A stretch of 64,000 bases of DNA, from NCBI GenBank assembly GCA_018417955.1, contig JACTVC010000010.1, forward strand, positions 1,004,763-1,068,762, written 5' to 3'. How positions within the stretch are numbered: the first letter of the stretch is position 1; the number at the start of each line of letters is the position of its first letter. The stretch comes from Laccaria trichodermophora. Taxonomy: Eukaryota; Basidiomycota; Agaricomycetes; Agaricales; Hydnangiaceae. The notes beneath the pieces are model-generated. The model saw only the letters and a program-made list of their open reading frames with translations, was not told the DNA's origin and ran no database searches. The position numbers were made by a program, and so were the translations under genes. This document shows positions 22,604-35,000 of this stretch, piece after piece.

Positions 22604-25600
22604 CTACTCTTCTTCACCTTCATCCTCTTCTTGGATAGCATGGCGGAACGCAGGCCCGGACCTCGCAGCAGGAAGCTGGCTTCTCCTTCCCGTCCTGGGC
22701 TCCGCGGTGTCATAAGCAATGTCAGCAGGAAGTGGCGAAGACCGCTCAGAAGGCGAATGGCCTCCCTTCTTCCCCGCCGATCCAACTCCAGACGTACCCC
22801 CGTTCCTGCTATTCGCCCTCTTCACAGCCCCAGCCGAATTACGATGACCTCTAGGCGCGGGGGCCAACTTCACCGTCGGTTCGAGGGTCATCATCGCAGG
22901 ACCACCACTCCCCAGAGAACCACTCAAGGTGCTCGCGGCAGCAGCAGCAGCCGACGATCCCATCTGTCCCAACCCACCCGCAAACGCAGGAATATCATCA
23001 TCCTCATCAACCCAATCACTCTCATCCCCACCAAGGCTAAGCGAATGCCTCCCAGAAAACACATCCCTAATGGACGTCTGCTCATTCGCCGGTGAAATGG
23101 CCAACACCTCAATGGGCAGATGTGCAGTGCGTGATTGCCAGCCAGGGGGCTCGAGCCCCCACGACTTCTTCCAGCTCGATTTGCCCACGTTCCCACCGCC
23201 ACTTCCATATCCATATGCATATCCGTGGGTAATAGGGCTCATGAACGGGCCCTGCCTCTTCTGCACAAACGTCGTAGCACCTGCACTGGACGTATTGGAG
23301 CGTCTGCCAGTAGACACGGAACTATCATCAGTCGACCGTCGTGCGCGGCTTCTATACGGAGATGCAGTCCTCGGACCCTCACTCTCCGATGGCTCATAGA
23401 ACGAAGTAGGTCTTGAAGAAGTAGGCGAGTGAATTGAAGATGCAGCTGAATTCGATCTGGCATGTATAGGTCTCGCCATAGGTTGACGCACAACCCTTGT
23501 CGAAGAAGATGCAGACCCAGCCCTTCCATGATACTTCTGCATAGGGGAGGCAGTACGAAGGTGCGTGGACCCAGCCGAGCTAGCCGAGGGCGACTTTCGA
23601 TGCCTTGGCTGCATCGAGAAACTCCGTATAGACGATGGCCTGGACGAGTGATCCCGCTCCGAATTGGGTGTATGGCTCCCAAACGACCTTCTTGTAGGCA
23701 CCTGAGGCGAGTCAAGCACCATCATCTGCACCGAAGTTACCGAGGACCTTCTTGAATTGACACTACTCGACCTTCTGGAAGACATAGAAGGCCTCTTCGG
23801 TCTGTGTCCTCCAGGTCTAGAATTGCTGCCTCTCCTCTTCCCCATCCCAGGAGTCGGCATCCCACGATACGTTCCCTGAGAGCCAACACTGGGCGGACTA
23901 CTAACACCACCACCAGAATCTTTCCTCTTCCCTTTTCTATCTTCATTGAACCACAACCTGAATGCAGTCAACAAGTTGGCACGGTTACGATTTGGAGGAG
24001 CTGCAGGAGGGGTTTTCGAAGCAGCTGCAGCCATAGCAGCAGGACTAGTCACGTCCGAGAAATTAGGTGTGCTGTGTGAGTGTAGCATCTCCCCCTTCGC
24101 GTTGACCGACGAGACCATGGCAGCCGCCCTTGGATGATGAGGATGCGAGATTGATTCTCGCCTTGCATCAGCCAAGACCCATGGCGATCCCATCTGGGGC
24201 GCATGGTGCTGCTGCTCAGCCGGGGGAGGTGTCGACGGAAGCGCATACTCCTTCTCCTTGGACGACCTATGTGGTGGTGATTTCGTCAACTTGGACGAAC
24301 CCCCACTTCCATGGGACGATCTCGGTTCTTCACCACTCCCCATTCGCCTATCCCTCTCTGCCTCTCTCGACCTCTCTCTGTCTTTCTCCTTTTCTTCCCT
24401 CACCGCCTCGTTTGATTTCTTCCTCACCAATCCAGCTGCTTCAAGCGCAGTCGTAGCCCGTTGCATGATACTCACACTTCCCGACCTCGGCTTCCGTCCT
24501 TTCCCATCCTTGTCCTTGTCCTTCATACTTCCCCCAGGTGTAGACGGGTATGACCTAGACGAAGACATTTCGCCCGTAATAGTCGACGAAGATGGAGAAA
24601 GCATTGGCAGCCTCGTAGGGGTCACAGGTCGAGGAGGCGTCGAGGGTCTCACAAACGTTGGTGTCGGTGGGACAACCGCAAATTGAGGTGGAGGCCTCGT
24701 CACATGGTGGTGCCCAGGGTACTCAACCTCCGTCTGAACCGAAGCATGCACCTTGCACCTTGTTTTCTTCTTATATTGCTCATCTGTGCCCGACTTGGGT
24801 TTAAGCCTATGCTCAAACTCCACTGGGGACGAGACGACCACTCCACCCGCGTCGTTGTCCAGCGCCTTTCTCTCTGCTTTCTTCTTAAGCATCCACCATA
24901 CCGCCCCAGCAGCATCACATGCATCCGTCAGCACGGAATGCACGATCTGCGCCGTATCGAACCCAAGCGTGCTTAGTGTATTCAAGAGATCGCGCTCCAT
25001 GGGTGTGGAAAATATAATTGGGGTCGGGGTGGTCAACAAAGACGCGAAATCCAGGTCCCGTGCGGACGGAAGGGGCACCGGCGTGGGTGTCTTGTCCACA
25101 GTGGGGGAAGCAGGATCTGAAAGGGTGGACGACACTGAGCGTCGTTTCGTGCGTGCAGGAGTCCGGATTGAGTGTGCAGGAGGTGCCTTGGACCCAGAAG
25201 AATTGGACCAAGACAATGGTGACAGCCTATGAGACTTTCTCTTGTCGTCATCGTCTTCTTCTATCACCGTTGCCGGCTGACGTTCGCCCGTCGCCACGAG
25301 CCTGGAAGAAAGAGATTCGAGATCAGATGCTGATGTCCTGCGAATGGTTGAGCTACTGGAGGTGCGATGGATCGGTGGGAAGTCTTTAGTCTTCTTGCTC
25401 GTATTCATGGGGGTGCTGTCGAATGGGTCAGGAATGGAGTCATCGGGCGTCGTAGGGGTGGAGGAGACAATATCTGATTGATGGATAAAGGGGGACATGG
25501 ATTCTTGGGTGGAGGCTTCCGACGAATCCTGGGCGTGGACATCATCGCGATCGGGGGAAGATGAATAAACGGGCGGGAAGAGTGGGCGCTGAGGCGAATC

Positions 25601-26648
25601 TGGTTCGTAAGTGAAGTTTTTGGTGGTGAACCAGGGGTGTGCGAGTATTTGAGGGATCATTAAGCGTTTCGTGACGTCTTTCTGGAGTATGTTTTTTATG
25701 AGATCGCGGGATTCTGAGATGCGTAGGATGAGCTAGGGACAAAAAAAAAGAGTGGAAGACGACGTACCTAGAGAGAGCCAAACGGGATCCTCAAATTCTC
25801 CCTGGATGACTTTTGCACGCATTATATCTTCGTCATCGTCGTCAAAAGGTAGTGTGCCCGTTAATAAGCAATAGAGTATCACACCAAGGGACCAAACATC
25901 GACCTCTGCATCAACGGTCAGGTAGTGCTTGAATTGACATGAATGTACACACCTGGCCCCTGATATTTTTTCCCCTGCAACATCTCAGGGGATGCATAAC
26001 CAGTAGTTCCACAAAACGTTTCCATAAAGTTACCTCTATCAAACTCCCTGGTAAACCCAAAGTCACCAAGCTTGACGCGACATCGCTCATCTAGGAGGAC
26101 GTTTTCGAGTTTGAGATCGCGGTGAACGATACCATTGTCATGCAGGTAAGCGACGGCCAAACACAGCTGTCCAAAAAGGGATTTTGTTTCCTCCTCAGGT
26201 ATCCGCCCCTTCTCCACGAGGTAATCGAACAACTCGCCTCCGCAGCAGAGTTCAGTGACTATCCATATAGACGATTCGGTGGCGATAACCTCGAACATCT
26301 GCGTGACGTGAGGGTGGTGGAGTTGGCGGTGGTGGTGGATCTCGCGGGTCAGAGAAGCTGACATGGCTTTTGGGATTTGCTTGATTGCGACGCGGGAGGA
26401 CGTTAGGCGGTGTGTGCCCATCCTGACTTTTCCATAGGCCCCTAGAAGACGAACATCAATGACATCGGTGGGGTTATCTACACTGGTGATAGCTCACCTT
26501 CTCCAATGACCTTTCCAAGAGTATAGTTACCGACGACGCGTATTTTTGAGGAAGAGAGTTCCTTCCCGAGTTCATTATAGGCATTAGCAAGCTGTGCCTT
26601 GTGGTTCTGGTTCACAGAGTATGATTGCTTGTGGGTTTGTGAAGACAT
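22604..26648 (-). CDS. CAMK-type serine/threonine kinase, yeast YPL150W/KIN4-like
   Basis: The start is placed at MSSQTHKQSYS (26648); another ATG lies five codons upstream. The kinase domain contains the glycine loop GKVIGEGAYGKVRMG, VAIKQIPKAM, HRDLKLENVLLDE, KLGDFGFTREFD, the activation segment ETFCGTTGYASPEML, and DVWSLGVILYCLLTGTLPFD. All catalytic residues are present, so it should be active. A possible UBA-like helix set follows (LLNTLSTLGFDTAQIVHSVL). After it come about 700 residues of Ser/Pro/Arg-rich low-complexity sequence ending in an acidic tail (QEEDEGEEE). Introns lie only in the kinase part. The motif GFTRE with ETxCGT recalls the poorly studied yeast kinase YPL150W; that link and the KIN4 label are from memory. 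The long disordered tail is probably a phosphoregulated scaffold. Confidence 0.85.
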
Positions 26649-26649
26649 G

Positions 26650-27100
26650 ATAGCATGTAGCAAAAGATGTAGAATAGAAAGAAAAAAAGAGGGGCAGCGG
26701 TGCAGAGACCTTTAGAGGATACGATGTTACAGTTGAGTAGGAGTCGTGGATGAACGGAGACTTGCTTTGCTACACTGATGCAATTGTTACCATCTCCGAG
26801 TCGGTGGCGTGAGACACCAAACAAGATTTCATTGAGTCACCCAGATTTCATTTATACATTCACAAGCCATTCGAGAAGCCATTTACTGCCATTTACTACT
26901 CAAATATAGTCAAAATTCAAATATCATGCGGTCGTTGCATATCTGGAGATTTCTAGTATCGATGGGTGCGATCACAACCTCGTTCTGACAGGCTTCTATC
27001 AAAGATTCAGAGCATCCGTCCACCACCCCTCGGGCTCAACATATAGCTAACGAATTTTGAAGACCGGTTCAAGTCTAGGATATTTCCGTGTCAACAAGGG
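26650..27100. other. Kinase upstream region, no gene seen
   Basis: AT-rich sequence with a pyrimidine-rich leader on the minus strand just upstream of the kinase start, then no feature I can support. Confidence 0.4.
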
Positions 27101-27129
27101 AGCCCCGGGATTTTGAAAATCACCCGGGG

Positions 27130-28293
27130 TAGATTTTTTTTTTAAGCCGTCCGGGACATCCCCCCCCCCTTCCCCTGTCAGAATATTCCAAGAAAAACAT
27201 ATACGAATTCGGTATTTTTTACAAGAACAGTGTCCCATCGTCTACGCCCTGCGCCATACCACCACGCCTGTTAAGCTATACGCGCACGCTTTGTGCGTTC
27301 ATGGAGTTCACAACACCAATTCCTTGGGGCGCAGGTATAGTTGAAGCATGCGAGATGAAACTGCGCGTTCAGATTAATACTCAATGAAAACTAAACATCG
27401 CAGTTAACGTACCCAAGATGTTTCGCATCCATTGAACCCGCAGCCTGAGTGCATAGCAGTGTTCGAGCCCTGGACTTTGCTTCACTCTCGACGATGTCGC
27501 CGCAAATGCAGGCGTACATCTCGGCCGTATCCCGAGTTCTTCGAGTGCGTCCACTGCGACGTGTCGGAAGTGCCTCAAGGGTAAATTCGGTTTGATTTAT
27601 CGCAACCAAGGCCGACCTGGACGCTAGTACAAGTGAGTCACGTTGGTCAGACTGAGAAAAATCGTCAAATAACTTACTGATTATAGACTCTGCAGACTCT
27701 TCGTCAGTGTGAACTGAGTCTGTTTCATCGATTTCGGTCACCGACGGTCGTGGATCTACAGAATGGGCTGATAATTCTTGCGTTACAACACAGTCACCTA
27801 GTTCACAAAGGTCAGAATTGTCGTCGTCGCTATCCGAGTCAGAATTCGAGCTGGATTCGGATTCAGATGAAATTTCTGCATCGTGGTCCTCATTCTCTGA
27901 TAATTTCGTGACAGCAGGATTGTCCGGTGTGATAGAATTTCTAGATAAACAAAGCGGCTTCGTCAGGGACGCAAACGATGATGAAAAAGCCTGAGACCAA
28001 AAATACACTGACGAAAAGACTTGCCGAGTGCTATGAGCTTCGGAGATGACCAGATGATCTGAGTTCAAGTTGAATGAGAAAGATGGGGGGGACGGCAGAC
28101 ATCTCAAAGAAATACTTACATTGTATCGAGCAGAATGACTTCGTTCATAGCTGATCAACTACCCAACTCTATTACAGGTGCGACTGATGCGTTCGGCGTT
28201 GCTGCAGGGCCTCGAAGATAGATTTTGGAAGCATCTGTATTAAATTTTTTAAAGCTCTGCCGGACATCCCCCCCCGGGCCCCCTTGCGTGTCA
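27130..28293. repeat. Pair of imperfect direct repeats around a degraded gene
   Basis: 27130-27180 and 28238-28293 share an order of words: T-run, aagc, cgtcc or ctgcc, gggacatcccccccc, then a C-rich run and tgtcag. They lie about 1.1 kb apart and enclose the acidic reading frame at 27391-28158. They may be the edges of an old mobile element. Confidence 0.4.
27391..28158 (-). pseudogene. Acidic protein fragment with zinc-knuckle-like end, probably transposon-related
   Basis: The minus-strand frame has a poorly structured first third. Then comes a Ser/Asp/Glu-rich stretch (SESESSSNSDSDSDDDNSD), then SGRTRRTRDTAEMYACICGD and a Cys-containing tail. An acidic linker followed by an RRSGR-type basic patch and a Cys cluster is a layout seen in many basidiomycete transposon proteins. 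The cluster looks incomplete (CICGD then a single later Cys in LLCTQAAGSMDA). No catalytic core is present. I treat it as a remnant, not as an active gene. Confidence 0.35.
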
Positions 28294-28299
28294 GCTTGT

Positions 28300-30366
28300 T
28301 TATCATCGGAAAAATAAACAAGGCTTTCGCAAAACGCCTAATGGTCGGAGGTCGTTGAAGCCGCAATCTCGCAGAAACTTGGCAGAAATTGTTGGGCCGC
28401 TTTGACCCTCATTAACGCCTGTCTTACGTATGTCTTTTGTCCTAATAGGCCCAGCAGCAACGGATATCCGTTTTCCTTCGACTCCTTCTTGACAAACACC
28501 GCCTTGTCTTCACGCCAAATGGAATATTAGCGGTTGTAACCGGGAAAGCAAGTAAGCCCAGCATGTAACACCCTTCCGATATCTGATAGCACTTCGAACC
28601 AATTGACGGCAAGGCTTCAAGTTCAGACTTCATCGTAAGTAGTCGGTCAGAATGAAGTACACAGGCACAGAAGGGTAATATTCCTCACAGACGACCGGGA
28701 CTTCGGGTTGAATGCAGGTTTTGGAATTGATCCATGACCCTCAAAACATTGCCTGCCATTTTTTGACCGACGCTGACTGTCAAACCAACAACGTAAAACG
28801 TATACTTGTTTTATTCTGGAGGGATGACCCGTTACATTTTTGCGCCCTGTTTCAAGGGTGATATGCTTATATATCATCTAGCTGCACATACCTCCTTGGA
28901 ATATTTTTGTCAAGACAATGGGGATACTTTACAGCTTGCTTGACTTTCTCACCTGGTTTACGTGGAGGGAATCCTCCTCACACAACATGAGTGCAATTTC
29001 AATTTGAGAGTGAGGTAACGGTCACATGACGATATACTTACCTTTTCTTCCTTCAACAGGCTCGTGACCAGCCTGTATATGAGAACTTGTATATCGCAGG
29101 TACTTCTCATATACAGAACGGTCACCGGTCTACTTGAAGCTTGAAGCTTCACCGTTTCGAGGTCGCACAAGTCCCTTCCTTCTTCCAAGATTTTCGTCGC
29201 CGATGTGTTCACGAAGGACGGCTCATGATCGCCGTTTTAGTCGATTGATGAAAGGCATCAATTTCACCCGGTTCCTCAGGCCTCAGGACTCCAACAGTAC
29301 TCTCATGTTCAACTTGCTATTTTTGTGCTTAGACCGCCCTCCCAGGAGTGCATAAAAGTGGTGCCTCGTAAAGGCATGAAACAACAGTATGGGAAAGCTC
29401 GTGCGCCGCCCTCAGATCTCTAGCGTCTATTGTGCATTTTCTACACGGGTCAAGATCCGCTTCGAAGTTCGCAGGTAGATCTGCGTTTCTTCGAGCTTAA
29501 AAAACTCTCTTACATTTTTGCAGCGCGTGGAACATTTTCTTTTCCATCATATACTTCTAAGTTGGTATAACCTTGGCAAGCTCAAATGCGGTGAGAGGCG
29601 GGAATATTTCGGTCAAGAAGGTACGTTCTCAGCTCATAAAAACTCGCAGTTGAGAGCGTTCCTCGATTCACGCGCACGCAGGGACAGGGTTGAGCAAGGA
29701 GTAAAGGGAGCAAAATACTCTTTAAGTATCCACAGCATAAGGTTACTCACGACCATCATGGTACTTGTTTGCTGCCTCCATCCCTAGGTTTGTGGCGTCC
29801 ATATTGTGCGAATCACGGCGAGAAATCGGCATGCAAGCACATTGCTGAAGTGGACAGCAGGACTTAGGTGCTGCGCGGCGGGCGCCGAGTCGTTATTCCC
29901 ACGGGGTCCTTAACTGTTGCGTTCAAAGCAATGTGCTCCGGTTGCTGGACAGTCACTGGGTTGCCCAAGCTTATCTCAAGATTCAATATTGAATGGAGCA
30001 TACACGTGCATTTTCTATCTGTTCTGAAGCAGCAGCCCCCCGATCCAAAGGGGTTGCTCATTAAGCACAGATTGTTTCGGTTATCTCCCATTTTTGCTCC
30101 TTTTCGAGCTTTCGAAGGCCAAGCTCGGTCAGGACAGCTCAAGAGATGGGACCTCACTCCGGGATAATCCTTGCGAAATAGCGTGTCACCCAACTTGACA
30201 GCGCCGTCGGGGTTTTATCATCCTGAGACTCAATTATTATCATCCTACGTTTACGCTAACCTTCCCCGACTTCAGACCTGTCGTGTGAATCCCCTATATT
30301 TCTACTCAGGTCTCTGCTCCATGTATTTAAGACATCGTCGATCTTAATTCCTGTTACCTGAAAGTC
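28300..30366. other. Gene-poor stretch before the second A-T-R gene
   Basis: Short frames on both strands lack family resemblance and consistent splice structure. A strong palindrome lies at 29064-29125 (listed separately). The last 150 bp upstream of 30367 should carry the promoter of the next gene. I see nothing else. Confidence 0.5.
29064..29125. repeat. 62-bp imperfect palindrome (stem-loop)
   Basis: The left arm gtgaccagcctgtatatgag plus aa (29064-29085) and the right arm 29104-29125 pair at 19 of 22 positions around an 18-nt loop. The mismatches are clustered at three neighbouring positions, so each arm keeps two perfect blocks of 6 and 13 bp. Confidence 0.8.
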
Positions 30367-33300
30367 ATGAGGTGCATTCCTACCCCAGAAGCGACTAGCT
30401 TTCCTTTATTTGTTCCCCCTCCCCTCGATGGCTCACTAACTATTCCCGAGATTTATGACTTCCACTATTCAAACAACCCCGACCATCCCCTTTTTATATA
30501 CGACGATGGCGGTGTCCAAACAATTCCCTGGCGACAGGCCGTCAAAGCTATTCACAGAGCAGCGAGGATGGTGCAAGGCATACCCAAGCCCCATGCTCAA
30601 ATTGGATCAGATCCGCCAGTGGTGGCAATCCTGGCAGTAACTGGTGACACAAATGTTGTCAACTCGTATCCGCCGATCATGCTAACGTTCCATCCGAACA
30701 GACCAACTATCATATTTCGCCCTTACAGCGGGCATCATGCGAGCAGGGTATCGTGCGTTTCCGATATCAACCCGAAATTCAGACGTCGGCGTCGCCAACT
30801 TGCTGCAGAAGACAAAAGCGAAATATGTCCTGGTTAGTAACGACCGCACAATGCAGGAAATTGCCATCTCTGCACGTAGCATTATCTCCGCAAGCTCTTC
30901 TTCGGATTGCCCTTGTGAAATCGAGCTGCTCCCAGTGCCATCCTTCGATCAACTATATGCAGAATCTGGAGAGGAGTTCGTGCCCCTCGCCCCTATGGTG
31001 GACACGTCTTTGCGCAATATTGCTATAATTTTACACTCTTCAGGTGATTTGACAAACACTGACACCTTCGAAAATGCTCAATGAGATACACAGGCTCTAC
31101 TTCGTTCCCGAAACCTATTTTTATAAGTCATCAAAGCATTCTTCAAGGGGGCGTTCAACCTTGTGAGTTGGTATCACGTTGTATTAGTTCCTTAACTGAC
31201 CCTTGCCAGGCTACGGAGAAAAAGACATATGTGGCCGAGTGCTTTCAAATCATAGCATCCCGTACTTCCGTATGCCGGCCCTTTCATCGGCCTAGTTCAT
31301 ATTTACTTAACCCGACCTCAGATGCAATGGGCATCGTGTCTCTGGCCTGGGCGGTATGCGCAGTCGTATTTCTCAGTACTAGCGCTAACCCTGGATAATA
31401 CAGACGATGACAGGTGTCATTATCTCAAATTTTGCGCCCAGAAGCCCCCCAACCGTGTCCTCGCCCGACACTGTATATACAGGTGCAATCGACACCAGGA
31501 GCAATTTCATACTCTCCGTGCCTTCTTTTTTGGAGGTTAGTTTTGCTATCAATCACTCTTCCGGAATACTCACCAGTGCTCAGGAGTGGTCCCAACTACC
31601 TGAACGAGTTAATGAACTCCAGAAATTTGATGCAATTGTAAGTCACATAACTATCAAGCACTTTTTATCGCCTAGTCACGACCACATGTTCAGCTTTTCG
31701 GTGGTGGACCGATCCAGAAAGCAGTAGGGGACATGCTGCACAGTAAAGGAGTACACCTGTATCCTTTCTACGGAGCGTAAGTTCATTCGATGAACTGGAT
31801 TCACACAGCTTGACATCCACTCAGAACTGAACTCGGAGCTGTATCGACGTTTCTTTTAAGTACGTTCGTTCAGGCACTTCATCTGCCGCTGCACATCTGA
31901 CATCGGTTGACACTCTTAGAGCGACCACCTAGTGAGGGCTGGGAATATTTCAAGGTATGTGCATTGAATTAATCCCGGTTCCATTGTTGTAACCTTTGTA
32001 TGCACAGATTTCTCCTCACATCAACCCCGTCTTTCTGAACGAAGGAGGAGATATCACATTCAGACTTATTGTCCAGGTATGGATTTTTTTGTCTACGAAG
32101 TGCCAACCAAACCAAACTCATCACTCCGCTCACCATTCGGCAGAAATGCTCCACCCATACTCCAGCAGTGATTAACACTCAAATCTCCGACATCGATGCG
32201 TATGATACGAACGATCTCCTAATCAGGCATCCCACGAATCCAGAGTTGTGGAAGATACATGGGAGGTAATCATGCGAGCACCCAAAAATGATTGCTCCTT
32301 GTTGATTTCCTTTTCCGCAGAGCCGATGATCAGATTATGCATTCTAACGGTGAAAAGGTACACTCATTCTCTCACCTCTCACGTCATATTCTTATATTCT
32401 CAAATTTAGACGAACCCAGTGCCCCTTGGTACGTGCATTCTGAATCATCATCACCATATTTAACGAACAGCAATAGAAACGATCATCAATCGGCATCCAA
32501 AGGTTGGTTCAGCCGTTATTTTTGGTCGTGGAAGGTTCCAAGCTGGGGTCCTGATCGAACCAATTCCTGCTTGTGCTTTCGATCCTTCCAACCATGACTT
32601 GCTAATCGAGTTTAGGAATGCGATATGGTGAGTAAGACGCCTACATACCGTCCAATTCTGATCTGAAGGTAATTTAGGCCGAGTGTGGAAGACGCCAATC
32701 TTTTTGCTCCTTCCCATAGCCGTATATTCAAAGAGGTACGCGGATCCATGGGCTCATATCCCTTCAGAAATTTAATTGACGTCATTGAAGATGATTTTGG
32801 TTTCCAGTCCGTCTAAGCCATTCCAGTTCACTCCCAAGGGAACACCTCGACGCCAGGCAATTCTCAGTGACTATGCCGATGAGATTGAAAGAGGATACAA
32901 GGCAATCGAAGAGCCTTTTGTAACGGAGGTACCAATTCCTACCTCATATTCAATGCAAGAGTGTCTCGTGTTCGTTCGAAAAACGATTGGCGAGGTTTTC
33001 TCCACGCAGTTTGGGGATAACGATGATTTCTTCCAACACGGTTGCAATAGGTATGTGTGGCTCTTTACTTCCTTTATAAATCCTAACTTTTCGCTGCTAG
33101 TTTGCAAGTCACCTGGATTCGAAGTAGGGTTCTGCACGCACTACGACAGCAATCTCATATCTCGACCAAAGACATTCCTACAAACTTCGTCTATCTCAAT
33201 CCGACTATCCATAGTCTTAGCAAGTTCATCTATGATCTAGCCATCAACAAGCAATCAGCAACTCCTAGCGATGCTGCATCAAAATCTTTTGCGGATATGG

Positions 33301-34793
33301 ACGCCCTGGTTGACAAATACTCCTCTAACTTTCCACAACGCCATCCCTCTAGCCTACTCCCATCCCAAGAAGCTGTCCTTCTGACGGGGAGTACGGGCGG
33401 CCTGGGTTCCCATATATTGGGAAAACTAGTTCTCGACGATCAGATTTCGCGGATATACGCGCTGAACAGAAGGGACAAGCGGATTACCAGCCGCAGTAAG
33501 CTAGTATCTGTCTTTGAAGATCGAGAGATCGACGCTACATTACTTGACTCTCCCAAAATTGTCTTCCTCGAAGGAGATACAACGAAAGAAAAGCTTGGGC
33601 TGGGTGATACCATCTATGAAGAACTTCGTCAAAATGTCACTTGCATCATGCACATCGGTGGGTAGATGTTCTGTATTGTCGCTCTATACCCAGCGATTCT
33701 GAGGCCTGTTCTCCCTAGCTTGGCGCGTTGACTTCAATATTGCTCTCTCCTCGATGGAACCCATGCTTCAAGGCTTGCGTAGATTGATTGACTTCGCTCT
33801 CTCCTCTCCTTATCATTCTCCCCCACGTTTACTTTTTGCAAGCTCCATCGGTGTGGTCAAGAGTACGGTTTGTTTTATTTTCTTCATGTTAATCAATCCC
33901 TGACCAGCAACATACGCAGATTGGACCGAAGGATTTTTACCTGAAAACCCGGTTGCTGATCCTTCCGTTGCTTCACAAACTGGTTATCCCCAATCTAAAT
34001 GGGTAGGGGAACGAATGCTCGCTCGTGCTGCCGAAAGGACTGAACTAGCGCCAATTATCGTTCGGATTGGACAACTATGCGGAGGCCGTAATGGGAGTTG
34101 GAACACCTCAGAGTGGGTCCCAAGCATTGTCCGTTCTGGGCAGCTTCTTGGTTGCTTACCTCGTGCTGATGGCGTGAGTTGATCAAAATAATTTACCGAG
34201 GTGTTAATTTTCAACCATTACAGTGCGTCACTTGGATACCAATCCACACTGCGGCATCTGCTTTGGTTGAAATGAGAAAGTCCGATGACTTATACCTCCA
34301 TCTAGTTCATCCCTCTCCAGTTCCTTGGACAAACATTGTCGCTGTGGTATCAGAAGCTTTAATGGTGCCTTTGGTACCTTATCATCAGTGGCTCTCACGT
34401 CTGGAGCAGTGGGATTCGAACTTCATTTCACATCGTGAGGAGAATCCTGCGATTCACCTGCTAGATTTCTATCGGTCAAGTGCCAAAGTTACTCATCCAG
34501 GTGACGCGGAAGCATTTGGTTTTCCGAGACTTTCAACAGTTCGAGCAGTGGAGGCAGCCCCTTCGTTGCGTCCCGCAAACCTCCAACCTTTGGGACAGGA
34601 CGACGTTTTATTGTGGATCAAATACTGGAAAAAGAAGGGATTCTTATCCAATGTTGTTCAATCCACTGAAACCACATTATCAAAAGTTGAGCCCTCCTAC
34701 GAGATGCCATTGTCGAATCCAGCTCCTGCCTTGACGTTCAAGTTTCCCTCTTTGGTAGAAGGTTTACACTATCTGGGGATACGATGGCTTTGA
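30367..34793 (+). CDS. NRPS-like adenylate-forming reductase (A-T-R), copy 2
   Basis: Same A-T-R architecture as the gene at 16901. The A domain opens VPPPLDGSLTIPEIYDFHY. It continues YFALTAGIMRAGYRAFPIST, P-loop IILHSSG joined by splicing to STSFPKP, AMGIVSLAWA, LFGGGPIQKAVGDML, and ends with the catalytic-Lys region FTPKGTPRRQAIL. The carrier domain is GCNSLQVTWIRSRVLHAL, with the attachment serine restored by splicing near 33050. The reductase has AVLLTGSTGGLGSHILGKL, AWRVDFNIALSSMEPM, the YPQSK catalytic pair and HLVHPSPVPWTNIVAVV. It is longer than copy 1 at the C-terminus by about 50 residues. No frame break was seen. Substrate unknown. It is followed tail to tail by DNA polymerase epsilon. 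Confidence 0.92.
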
Positions 34794-35000
34794 TTTCATT
34801 CGTCTTCAACTATACTTATTATTCATGATATAACCGCGAATACTTATTGGATAGGCAATTGCGATTCCTAGTGGGTACAATGTAACGAAATGTAGCAATG
34901 ATAAATTACACTCGATGAACAATGAGAGATGATGGTCTGTGGTACATATGGTGTCTAGGGTGGGTATTGTCGTAGATTAACTTTGGATTAACTGTTGGAT

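Noticed and set aside
29864..30193. Overlapping frames on both strands just upstream of A-T-R copy 2
   Set aside because: Likely promoter/leader sequence. Neither product resembles a known protein.
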